The position numbers and the translations under genes were made by a program. A model generated the notes under the pieces. The model was not told the DNA's origin and made no database searches. It saw nothing but the letters and a program-made list of their open reading frames with translations. Below, piece after piece: positions 1 to 5,715 of a DNA stretch of 9,997 nucleotides (its first letter is position 1; each line of letters starts with the position of its first letter). The stretch comes from Actinobacteria bacterium UBA2541. Lineage in GTDB: Bacteria > Actinomycetota > Actinomycetes > Nanopelagicales > Nanopelagicaceae. The DNA lies in the NCBI GenBank assembly GCA_002340925.1, contig DDMR01000071.1:384-10380 (forward strand). The letters are read 5' to 3'.

Positions 1-423
1 CTTTTGACTACACAGTATTTGGAAGAAGCAGATCACCTTGCAGATTCCATCGCGGTGATTGATACCGGAAAAGTTATTGCCCGTGGCACAGCAGATGAAT
101 TAAAGAATCAAGTCGGTGGCGAACGTTTAGAGATAACCGTCGAGGTTGACCAGATTGCGACTGCAAGTAAACTGGTTGAACAAGTTTCTGGAACAACGCC
201 AACAGTTGATTCTGGAATCCGCAAAATATCTGCACCTGTCAGCAATGGAAGTGCCTCGTTAATCCAGGTTCTTCGCTTATTGGATGATGCCAAAATTCAT
301 CCACTCGATATTGGCTTGAAGCGACCTTCGCTAGACGATGTATTCATATCTTTGACTGGCCATGTTGCAGAAGTAGTTTCAGATGAGGAAGTAGGTGGAA
401 AACATGCTGCAAAGCGTAAGTGA
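1..423 (+). CDS. DrrA-type ABC exporter ATP-binding protein (C-terminal part, 5' end outside window)
   Basis: The gene enters from the left edge; only the last 140 residues are visible, so Walker A, the signature motif and Walker B lie outside the window. The first visible residues, LLTTQYLEEADHLAD, are the switch (H-loop) region of a DrrA/CcmA-like ATPase, with Gln in place of the usual switch His. Actinobacterial daunorubicin-resistance (DrrA) ATPases also carry Gln there. The remainder is the family's C-terminal accessory domain (DUF4162-like), ending in SLDDVFISLTG, which matches the LDEVFL motif described for DrrA. The protein would sit on the cytoplasmic face and power the permease encoded immediately downstream, whose start overlaps this gene's end. 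Substrate (drug, lipid or other) cannot be read from sequence. The TTG at position 4 is an internal Leu codon, not a start. Confidence 0.93.
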   Translation, partial: LLTTQYLEEADHLADSIAVIDTGKVIARGTADELKNQVGGERLEITVEVDQIATASKLVEQVSGTTPTVDSGIRKISAPVSNGSASLIQVLRLLDDAKIHPLDIGLKRPSLDDVFISLTGHVAEVVSDEEVGGKHAAKRK

Positions 424-1198
424 TTTCCTTGTCATAACTAAGCGTCAACTACTTCAGTTGATCCGAATACCTGAAGTATTGATCTTTGCAACGATTCAGC
501 CAGCGATGTTCGTTCTTCTCTTCCGCTACGTTTTTGGTGGTGCAATTGATTCAGGTGTCGAGGGTGGATATGTTCAATTATTGATGCCGGGAATCTTCGT
601 GCAAACCGTTGCATTTACCCTTGCCGCGACCGCCGTTGGTTTAGCTGCTGATATGCAGAAGGGCTTGATCGATCGCTTTAGATCGCTACCGATTTCAAGA
701 TCTGCAGTAGTAATTGGCCGCACTGTTGGTGACACTTTGCAGAACGTTGTGACTCTCATTGTTATGGGACTAGTTGGATTTCTTGTTGGTTGGCGACCAA
801 GCAGTGGACCGGTAAAGATTTTTCTTGGCTTCCTATTCTTATTAGCTTTTGGATATTCAATGTCATGGATTGGCGTCCTAATTGGATTATCAGTTCGGGA
901 AGAGCGAGTAGCCCAGAACTTAGTTTTCATGACGGTATTTCCGCTAACCTTCTTATCAAATGCTTTTGCACCAACAACCGGAATGCCAAAGGCGTTGCAG
1001 TATTTTGCGGAATGGAATCCGGTCTCGACGATGGTTGCTGCCTGTCGCGAGCTCTTTGGAACCGAGAATATATTTGGCGCTACTGCTAATTCTTGGCCAA
1101 GTCAGAATCCAATTCTGATGTCGCTTATTTATATGGTCTTACTAGTTGCAATCTTTGCGCCAATAAGTGTGCGCAAGTATGTAAGGGTAAGTAAGTAA
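404..1198 (+). CDS. DrrB-type ABC-2 exporter permease
   Basis: This is the membrane partner of the upstream ATPase. The 264-residue product has about six hydrophobic segments of the ABC-2 permease type. Family hallmarks are FATIQPAMFVLLFRYVFGGAI near the N-terminus, the cytoplasmic coupling stretch GLIDRFRSLPISRSAVV, and the late motif AEWNPVSTMVAACRELFG, typical of DrrB/NodJ-like permeases. I chose ATG 404 because AGGTGG lies at 393-398, about 5 nt before it, and gives a normal DrrB N-terminus. An in-frame GTG at 395 with GAGG at 385-388 is a possible alternative that adds three residues. The gene overlaps the ATPase gene by 20 nt, implying translational coupling into one operon. The family exports hydrophobic compounds; the substrate here is unknown. 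Confidence 0.93.
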   Translation: MLQSVSDFLVITKRQLLQLIRIPEVLIFATIQPAMFVLLFRYVFGGAIDSGVEGGYVQLLMPGIFVQTVAFTLAATAVGLAADMQKGLIDRFRSLPISRSAVVIGRTVGDTLQNVVTLIVMGLVGFLVGWRPSSGPVKIFLGFLFLLAFGYSMSWIGVLIGLSVREERVAQNLVFMTVFPLTFLSNAFAPTTGMPKALQYFAEWNPVSTMVAACRELFGTENIFGATANSWPSQNPILMSLIYMVLLVAIFAPISVRKYVRVSK

Positions 1199-1209
1199 TC
1201 TAAATAGCG

Positions 1210-1241
1210 AAAAAGGCTTAGAAGAAGTTTTGAGCTTCTAA
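1210..1241 (-). terminator. Possible intrinsic terminator of greA
   Basis: Read on the minus strand, TTAGAAG and CTTCTAA can form a 7-bp stem with a 10-nt loop. They are followed after GCC by five T residues (the A-run at 1210-1214 on the plus strand). The stem overlaps the greA stop codon and is AT-rich, so it is weak. There is no matching U-run for the exporter operon arriving from the other side. The 19-bp gap between the two convergent stops holds nothing else. Confidence 0.3.
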
Positions 1242-1703
1242 AACTGCCACGCTTATTTCACGACCATTTGGCGCAGTGTATGTAACTGTGTCACCAATTT
1301 TTGAACCGAGAACTGCTGCACCTAGTGGAGATTTTTCGCTGTAGACATCGACATCGCCACTTGCGATTTCGCGCGATCCCAGAAGAAATTTCATTTCATC
1401 ACCAGCAATATCAACAGTGACCAGCATTCCAAGTCCAACAAATCCAGATTCACCAGCAGGTGGATTTCCGATGTGTGCATTTTCGAGCATGTGCTTTAGT
1501 TGGCGAATTCGTGCTTCAGTTTTGCCCTGCTCATCCTTTGCTGCGTGATAACCACCATTTTCTTTTAAATCACCTTCGGCGCGCGCAGCTTCAATTTTCT
1601 TAATAATGTCCGCGCGACGTGGACCTTCAAGTTCTGCCAATTCGGCAGCAAGACGGTCAGCAGCTTCTTGGGTCAGCCAAGTTTGAGTAGGTTCGATAGC
1701 CAT
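1218..1703 (-). CDS. greA: Transcription elongation factor GreA
   Basis: GreA binds the secondary channel of RNA polymerase and stimulates cleavage of backtracked transcripts. The 161-residue length is normal for the family. Residues 1-80 form the N-terminal antiparallel coiled coil, with the tip sequence ARAEGDLKENGGYHAAKDEQ. Asp45 and Glu48 correspond to the acidic tip residues that position Mg2+ in the polymerase active site. Residues from about 87 onward are the FKBP-like C-terminal domain (EKSPLGAAVLGSKIGDTVTY). The start ATG is preceded by a pyrimidine-rich stretch without a Shine-Dalgarno. A TAAACT hexamer 9 nt upstream may be its own promoter. It lies 42 nt downstream of the DUF4307 gene and could also be co-transcribed with it, an order shared with mycobacteria as I recall it. 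Confidence 0.98.
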   Translation of the reverse strand: MAIEPTQTWLTQEAADRLAAELAELEGPRRADIIKKIEAARAEGDLKENGGYHAAKDEQGKTEARIRQLKHMLENAHIGNPPAGESGFVGLGMLVTVDIAGDEMKFLLGSREIASGDVDVYSEKSPLGAAVLGSKIGDTVTYTAPNGREISVAVLEAQNFF

Positions 1704-1712
1704 AAGAAGAGG

Positions 1713-1718
1713 AGTTTA
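1713..1718 (-). promoter_or_regulatory. Candidate -10 element for greA (near-leaderless)
   Basis: On the minus strand TAAACT (TANNNT consensus) ends 9 nt before the greA ATG, with no Shine-Dalgarno between. Initiation about 7 nt downstream would leave a 2-3 nt leader. No good -35 hexamer is seen. This is the weakest of the -10 elements proposed in this window. Confidence 0.35.
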
Positions 1719-1745
1719 CAGGCAGTTTTGATTCAAGGAGTTTGC

Positions 1746-2147
1746 CTAAAGAGTCGAGCAAGATTCGATCTGAGCGTTGACCGCTGCTAATCGGGTAGGA
1801 ATTCGGATAATTCTGGTTTCACTTGAAGTCCCCAGTGGGATTTTGTCATCTATCTGGCCAACAATGTTTAAGTCATAATCGCGGGCGGCTAGTCGGCAGA
1901 TTACTTGTGATCCTGGGTCTTTGATTTCTACCGTATAACGAATTTCAATACTCTTGGCATCAATCTCTCTAAATGAAATCAGCGTTGATTTGATATCTGG
2001 ATATGTGTAATGGTTTGCCGTCCAGAGCAGCCAGCCGCCACCAATTACTGAAACTAGGATTGCGGTTATCAGCCACTTAGGAAAACGAGAATTTGAAATC
2101 CCATAGCGTTCGCTGAGATAAGGGTCGCTTTTAATCGGCTCGGTCAT
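1746..2147 (-). CDS. DUF4307 family single-pass membrane protein
   Basis: The function of this family is unknown. The 133-residue product begins MTEPIKSDPYLSERYG; the LxERYG-like N-terminal motif is typical of DUF4307. One transmembrane helix follows at about residues 24-43 (WLITAILVSVIGGGWLLW). The remaining ~90 residues form a probable extracytoplasmic beta-rich domain with two Cys (in VICRLAARD and IESCSTL) that might form a disulfide. I chose ATG 2147 rather than the upstream ATG 2183 because the family motif sits right after it and a TAGACT -10 hexamer ends 7 nt before it. The upstream start would also run across the intergenic region into the divergent gene's promoter. Neighbours greA downstream and a divergent gene upstream recall the mycobacterial Rv1080c-Rv1081c-mca order. 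Confidence 0.85.
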   Translation of the reverse strand: MTEPIKSDPYLSERYGISNSRFPKWLITAILVSVIGGGWLLWTANHYTYPDIKSTLISFREIDAKSIEIRYTVEIKDPGSQVICRLAARDYDLNIVGQIDDKIPLGTSSETRIIRIPTRLAAVNAQIESCSTL

Positions 2148-2154
2148 AGGGCTA

Positions 2155-2160
2155 AGTCTA
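2155..2160 (-). promoter_or_regulatory. -10 element of leaderless DUF4307 promoter
   Basis: TAGACT on the minus strand ends 7 nt before ATG 2147, and no Shine-Dalgarno is present. That spacing places the transcription start at or one base from the A of ATG. The identical hexamer occurs before ispH. The upstream -35 zone falls across the -10 of the divergent small-protein gene. Confidence 0.55.
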
Positions 2161-2171
2161 CGTAATCTCAT

Positions 2172-2177
2172 TACAAT
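2172..2177 (+). promoter_or_regulatory. -10 element of leaderless promoter for the 2184-4164 operon
   Basis: TACAAT (5 of 6 matches to TATAAT) ends exactly 6 nt before ATG 2184, so transcription should begin at the start codon itself. No Shine-Dalgarno and no clear -35 hexamer are present. The position is the main argument that the 45-codon ORF starting there is translated and heads the SURF1-DUF3817-prenyl synthase operon. Confidence 0.6.
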
Positions 2178-2183
2178 CTGCAC

Positions 2184-2321
2184 ATGAACGGTAGAACCAC
2201 GATTGATGTCGGTATCGCAGGCTCATTAACAATGATTTTTTTGGTTACTTCGATTTCGCTTCTTATGTGGAGTTTTTATCGCCGATATAAAAAATTATCA
2301 GACCGTAATGATGAGAAGTAA
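2184..2321 (+). CDS. Small single-pass membrane protein (45 aa), unknown function
   Basis: A 45-codon ORF runs from ATG 2184 to TAA 2319-2321. The product has a short polar N-terminus (MNGRTTIDVG), one hydrophobic helix at about residues 10-31, and a basic then acidic C-terminus (FYRRYKKLSDRNDEK). The positive charges after the helix predict N-out/C-in topology. Support for reality: a TACAAT hexamer at leaderless spacing before the ATG, a 14-nt overlap with the SURF1 start, and no other explanation for the SURF1 promoter distance. I do not recognise a family. M. tuberculosis has a small membrane protein (Rv1083) in the comparable place after mca; homology is unproven. A role beside SURF1 in oxidase assembly is only a guess from position. 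Confidence 0.6.
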   Translation: MNGRTTIDVGIAGSLTMIFLVTSISLLMWSFYRRYKKLSDRNDEK

Positions 2322-3033
2322 GGGATTTATCGCCCAACTGATTGCGGCAATTGCACTCTCAATTATCTTTATCGGTCTGGGCAATTGGCAATTGGATCGC
2401 TCGGAAGATGTAAAAGCTGCTAGGCAATTTGTGCCGGATAGCCCACGCGTTGATTTAGAGAGTATCGCTTCGGTGACTTCAAATTTAGAACCAAGTGCAA
2501 TAAATCGCCTCGTTAAATTAAGTGGAAGTTATCGCCAGATATTTGTTGCGCCAAATCAGGAACTGTTAACAGATGGCGAAAAGTCATTTGCAAATTTAGA
2601 AGTTAGATTGCTCGAACTCTCTGACCAGCGTGGGATTTTAGTTGTCCGTGGAGTTCAAAGCCAAGAAAATCAAGAGCTAACTGGAGAGGTAAAAATTTCG
2701 GGTCGGCTATACCCAAGACAGACATCGGATTCGGCTAAGGCTTTGGAAAATGAGATTTCACGAATCGACCCAGCGCTTATTGTTGGGCAGACCGACCTCT
2801 CGCTTTTTGATGGCTATGTAGTAGCAACAGCCGAGATGACATCGCTTGGAGAAGAGATAGAGAGAACCAGAATTCCGGCACCACAACTTAAATCAAAAGT
2901 TCCTGGCAGTTTTTGGCAACATATCTCATATGTATTTGTATGGTGGCTTATGGCCCTGCTTGTGCTATTTGCGCCTTTCTATAATTCGATGAAAGAGCGC
3001 CAAGTTCTCCGTGAAACGGAGGTAAAGTTGTAG
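2308..3033 (+). CDS. SURF1 family cytochrome oxidase assembly protein
   Basis: SURF1 proteins assist assembly of haem-copper (aa3-type) cytochrome oxidase, probably at the haem a insertion step, in the cytoplasmic membrane. The 241-residue product has the expected two-helix plan. The N-terminal helix at about residues 6-24 runs into the conserved GNWQLDRSED (family G.WQl.R). A central periplasmic domain of about 170 residues follows, then a C-terminal helix after FWQHISYVFVWW, equivalent to the family's Y..QW segment, and a basic tail. The start overlaps the upstream small membrane protein gene by 14 nt. Tandem ATGs at 2308 and 2311 leave the exact start open by one codon. No good Shine-Dalgarno is seen, so coupled translation is likely. 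The DUF3817 gene begins one base after the stop. Confidence 0.9.
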   Translation: MMRSKGFIAQLIAAIALSIIFIGLGNWQLDRSEDVKAARQFVPDSPRVDLESIASVTSNLEPSAINRLVKLSGSYRQIFVAPNQELLTDGEKSFANLEVRLLELSDQRGILVVRGVQSQENQELTGEVKISGRLYPRQTSDSAKALENEISRIDPALIVGQTDLSLFDGYVVATAEMTSLGEEIERTRIPAPQLKSKVPGSFWQHISYVFVWWLMALLVLFAPFYNSMKERQVLRETEVKL

Positions 3034-3034
3034 C

Positions 3035-3370
3035 ATGACCGAACTCAATCCACGCCAAGCCGCTCTTAACGGGGCGATGATCCGCTTTCGAATTATGGCT
3101 ATTTATGCGGGCGTTATGTCGTTATTGCTCTGGTTCGTAAGTATTCCAACCCATTATTTTATCTTTAAAGATCTACATGAATACTTAACTTGGATCTCTC
3201 TCCTTCATGGCTTCACCTATCCGATATACGTCTTTGCGGCATTCCATTACTGCTTGAAAGCTGGCAAATCATTCAAGAGCACAATCCTGCTTATCCTTGC
3301 CGGGACACTGCCAGTCGCATCATTTGTAGCCGAACGTCGAGCCCTTCAAGAATTTAACGCACTAAGGTAA
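3035..3370 (+). CDS. DUF3817 family integral membrane protein
   Basis: The function of this actinobacterial family is unknown. The 111-residue protein has about three hydrophobic segments: near residues 18-37, 51-73 and 82-98. It carries the family-type motifs FRIMAIYAGVMSLLLW, SLLHGFTYPIYVFAAFHY and LLILAGTLPVASFVAERR. His58 in the HGF/HGW-like loop and the C-terminal FVAERR are characteristic. GGAGG at 3018-3022 lies 12 nt before the ATG, somewhat far. The SURF1 stop precedes the start by one base, and the gene's stop shares one base with the next start (TAATG). Such packing indicates one transcript and possibly matched protein amounts; direct linkage to SURF1 function is an inference. Confidence 0.9.
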   Translation: MTELNPRQAALNGAMIRFRIMAIYAGVMSLLLWFVSIPTHYFIFKDLHEYLTWISLLHGFTYPIYVFAAFHYCLKAGKSFKSTILLILAGTLPVASFVAERRALQEFNALR

Positions 3371-4164
3371 TGAAGGCCTTCTTAAAGCCCGCAATTAAAT
3401 CGGTTCTCTATCCGCTCTACGAGCGTCGGTTATTTGCAAATCTAGATTTCACGCAGACCCCACACCATGTCGGAGTAATCCTTGATGGAAATCGCAGATG
3501 GTCAAAGGCAAATCCAGCCGCTGATGGCGACACCTCAACATCTCGCGGCCATAAAGCTGGCGCCGAGAAGATAATTGAATTACTGGATTGGTGCGAAGAA
3601 TCTAAGGTCGAAGTCTTAACAATCTGGCTGCTTTCAAATCAGAATTTAGCTAGGCCACCTGCCGAACTCGAGCCACTTCTTGAAATTATTGCCGAGACTG
3701 TAAATGATTTAGCAAGCCGCAGACGTTGGGAAATTCGACCTGTTGGATCTATGGAGTTGCTTCCAGCGAACCTGGTAGAACAGTTAAATGATGTAGCGAG
3801 CAAAACCAAGGGGATAAAGGGCGTATTAATCAATGTCGCAATTGGCTATGGCGGCCGTAGCGAGATTGCAGATGCAGTTAAATCAATAATTAAATCTCCG
3901 GAAAATGTGGGGAAAAGTCCGGCTGAAATTGCAAGTGCAATTAGTGTGGAAGAAATTGGCCGCCACTTATATACCGCAGGCCTGCCTGATCCGGACCTAG
4001 TAATCCGAACATCGGGGGAGCAACGCCTTGGCGGATTCTTACTCTGGCAGAGCGCACATTCCGAGTTCTATTTCTGTGAAGCCTATTGGCCGGACTTTAG
4101 ACGAGTCGATTTCCTTCGTGCGCTCCGAGCATATTCACAACGCAACCGTCGCTTCGGGAAGTAA
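3370..4164 (+). CDS. uppS: Z-isoprenyl (short-chain, Rv1086-like) diphosphate synthase
   Basis: This is a cis-prenyltransferase that condenses isopentenyl diphosphate onto an allylic primer to make lipid-carrier precursors for the envelope. The 264 residues include the catalytic motif HVGVILDGNRRW with Asp39, the internal VNVAIGYGGR-type motif, and the C-terminal signature DPDLVIRTSGEQR followed by FLLWQSAHSEFYF, which binds IPP diphosphate and metal. The N-terminal LYPLYERRL stretch and overall wording resemble M. tuberculosis Rv1086 (Z,E-farnesyl diphosphate synthase) more than long-chain UppS. At the residue equivalent to E. coli UppS Ala69 this protein has a bulky Leu (Leu87, in WLLSNQN), as in Rv1086, where it limits product length. 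Product is therefore probably C15 rather than C55; this is not proven. It is the last gene of its operon. Confidence 0.93.
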   Translation: MKAFLKPAIKSVLYPLYERRLFANLDFTQTPHHVGVILDGNRRWSKANPAADGDTSTSRGHKAGAEKIIELLDWCEESKVEVLTIWLLSNQNLARPPAELEPLLEIIAETVNDLASRRRWEIRPVGSMELLPANLVEQLNDVASKTKGIKGVLINVAIGYGGRSEIADAVKSIIKSPENVGKSPAEIASAISVEEIGRHLYTAGLPDPDLVIRTSGEQRLGGFLLWQSAHSEFYFCEAYWPDFRRVDFLRALRAYSQRNRRFGK

Positions 4165-4335
4165 AACAAGTCAAGAATTACTTTAAAAATTAGTTAGAAA
4201 TTTACATTTGAAACAAGCGTGTCGCAGGGCCTAGCCCGCGCTCTGGTTTTACCTTTTAGCCACCAGGTTAACCATTAGAAGTTAGCCACCAGGATAAAAC
4301 TAAAAAAAGAATGCGAGCGCCAATTGGCTAAGCGA
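4165..4335 (+). promoter_or_regulatory. phoH2 upstream region with direct repeats and potential RNA structure
   Basis: These 171 non-coding bases separate the prenyl synthase from phoH2. A TACATT hexamer at 4203-4208 is a possible -10. If transcribed, 4244-4253 can pair with 4292-4302 (10 pairs including one G-U, one bulged A). Inside this, 4266-4272 can pair with 4281-4287 (7 pairs including one G-U, 8-nt loop). A small GGGC/GCCC hairpin lies at 4227-4237. No Shine-Dalgarno precedes any candidate phoH2 start. I found no ORF resembling the PhoAT partner reported upstream of mycobacterial phoH2; all three plus-strand frames carry nearby stops. Confidence 0.35.
4256..4293 (+). repeat. Pair of 12-bp direct repeats upstream of phoH2
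   Basis: TTAGCCACCAGG occurs at 4256-4267 and again at 4282-4293, a centre-to-centre distance of 26 bp. The palindrome GGTTAACC (4266-4273) overlaps the first copy. The arrangement could be two operator half-sites for a regulator, or part of the RNA structure proposed for the leader. The spacing is about two and a half helical turns. Confidence 0.6.
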
Positions 4336-5631
4336 ATGACTTATGTTCTAGACACCAGCGTTCTACTGGCCGATCCCGTGGCGCTTACAAGATTTGCTGA
4401 ACATGAAGTAATTATCCCAATCACGGTAATTGGTGAATTAGAGACCAAGCGCGATCATCCCGAACTTGGTTATTTTGCCCGAGCCGCACTTCGCACCCTT
4501 GATGACCTGCGAATTGCACATGGCCGACTTGATGAAGATATAAAGCTGAATAACGTAGGTGGCACGCTTCGAGTCGAGCTAAACCACTCAGACTCCTCAT
4601 CGCTGCCATCGGGATTCTTGCGCGATGGTTCAAATGATTCTCGGATTCTTTCGATTGCCAGAAATATGATGGCTGAATCTAGAGATGTAGTCCTTGTTAC
4701 AAAAGATCTGCCACTTCGGGTTAAAGCTTCATCCGTCGGAGTTAAATCCGAGGAATACCGCGCTGAACTTGCACTGACAAGTGGTTGGACCGGAATGGTC
4801 GAGGCAACAGTCGGTGGAAATTTGATTGATGCTTTGTATGAAGGCGGCAAGGTCGCCCATGATTTAGGTAAAGAGCACCCGTGCCACACCGGAATCGTTC
4901 TGCATTCGGATAAGGGCAGCGCCCTATCCCGAGTTACTCCAGATAAACAATTGCAATTGGTCCGTGGCGATCGCTCGGCATTTGGTTTGCATGGCCGAAG
5001 CGCCGAACAACGGGTTGCACTCGATCTACTTTTGGATAATGAAATCGGGATTGTCTCTCTCGGGGGACGGGCCGGAACCGGTAAGAGTGCGCTCGCACTT
5101 AGCGCCGGATTGGAAGCGGTCCTAGAAAAGCGCCATCATAAGAAAGTCGTAATCTTCCGCCCGCTTTATGCTGTTGGCGGTCAAGAGCTTGGCTACCTGC
5201 CCGGCAGTGAGAACGAGAAGATGTCGCCTTGGGCCCAGGCGGTCTTCGATACTTTGGGTGCGCTAGTTAGCCAACAGGTCATCGATGAAATTATCGACCG
5301 GGGACTAATCGAAGTTCTGCCCCTAACCCACATCCGTGGGCGCTCGCTCCACGATTCATTTGTCATTGTTGATGAAGCCCAATCGCTGGAGCGCGGAGTT
5401 CTGTTGACCGTGCTATCTAGAATCGGCCAGAACTCGAGAGTCATCCTGACTCACGATGTGGCTCAGCGAGATAACTTGCGGGTCGGGCGCCATGATGGTG
5501 TCGTCGCTGTTGTGGAATCCCTGAAAGGGCATCCACTCTTCGCCCACATCACCTTGACCAGATCAGAGCGCTCGCCAATTGCGGCCCTGGTTACTGAAAT
5601 GTTGGAGGAGCCAGTCAACTTTACCCAATAA
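4336..5631 (+). CDS. phoH2: PIN domain-PhoH ATPase fusion (PhoH2-like RNA helicase/ribonuclease)
   Basis: The 431-residue product closely resembles M. tuberculosis PhoH2 (Rv1095), for which ATP-dependent RNA unwinding and RNase activity have been reported. The N-terminal PIN nuclease domain (about 1-130) shows the acidic set Asp6 (VLDTSVLL), Glu34 (IGELE), Asp101 (SNDSRIL) and Asp124 (VTKDLPL). The C-terminal PhoH domain has Walker A GRAGTGKS (244-251), [17 protein letters not shown], Walker B FVIVDEAQ (342-349) and the [14 protein letters not shown] segment. All key residues are present. I used ATG 4336, which gives MTYVLDTS. An in-frame TTG at 4324 would add MAKR, and homologs with a few extra residues make it possible. 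It stands alone after a structured upstream region and is probably transcribed separately. The usual antitoxin-like neighbour is not seen. Confidence 0.93.
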   Translation: MTYVLDTSVLLADPVALTRFAEHEVIIPITVIGELETKRDHPELGYFARAALRTLDDLRIAHGRLDEDIKLNNVGGTLRVELNHSDSSSLPSGFLRDGSNDSRILSIARNMMAESRDVVLVTKDLPLRVKASSVGVKSEEYRAELALTSGWTGMVEATVGGNLIDALYEGGKVAHDLGKEHPCHTGIVLHSDKGSALSRVTPDKQLQLVRGDRSAFGLHGRSAEQRVALDLLLDNEIGIVSLGGRAGTGKSALALSAGLEAVLEKRHHKKVVIFRPLYAVGGQELGYLPGSENEKMSPWAQAVFDTLGALVSQQVIDEIIDRGLIEVLPLTHIRGRSLHDSFVIVDEAQSLERGVLLTVLSRIGQNSRVILTHDVAQRDNLRVGRHDGVVAVVESLKGHPLFAHITLTRSERSPIAALVTEMLEEPVNFTQ

Positions 5632-5695
5632 CGGTCAAATCGGATAAATCGGACATCACCGTATCTGACCTGCACTTTTAGTTAACCCCTTTCCT
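5632..5695 (+). other. phoH2 3' intergenic segment with a 9-bp tandem repeat
   Basis: AAATCGGA occurs at 5637-5644 and 5646-5653, in a 9-bp period. Inverted arms GGTCA (5633-5637) and TGACC (5666-5670) flank the repeat, and a TTTT run follows at 5676-5679. The arms are only 5 bp with a long loop, so this is at best a weak terminator for phoH2. I see no gene here. Confidence 0.3.
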
Positions 5696-5709
5696 GTGAT
5701 TAATATCTT
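5682..5709 (+). promoter_or_regulatory. Candidate promoter of the secreted transglycosylase gene
   Basis: TTAACC (5682-5687) and TATCTT (5704-5709) are separated by 16 bp and fit -35 and TANNNT -10 elements. An overlapping alternative -10 is TAATAT at 5701-5706. Initiation near 5716 would give a leader of about 150 nt before ATG 5870, which contrasts with the leaderless starts elsewhere in the window. Confidence 0.4.
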
Positions 5710-5715
5710 TTTCGC

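Noticed and set aside
574..930. 118-codon minus-strand frame inside the ABC permease gene
   Set aside because: Antisense to a well-matched permease, with low-complexity Arg/Thr/Pro-rich translation. The same applies to the plus-strand 790-1089 frame, which is out of frame with the permease.
2148..2183. Extension of the DUF4307 protein to the upstream ATG at 2183
   Set aside because: The 12 extra residues would cross the leaderless promoter and lie outside the usual family N-terminus. ATG 2147 has the better context.
4227..4250. Intrinsic terminator after the prenyl synthase gene
   Set aside because: The GGGC/GCCC stem has only 4 bp and the following bases are not a U-run close to the stem. 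Termination before phoH2 cannot be assigned.
4470..4889. 139-codon minus-strand frame opposite the PIN domain of phoH2
   Set aside because: Composition is Ser/Arg-rich as expected for an antisense frame; the phoH2 residues on the plus strand are conserved. Frames 5193-5444 and 5463-5675 on the minus strand were rejected for the same reason.
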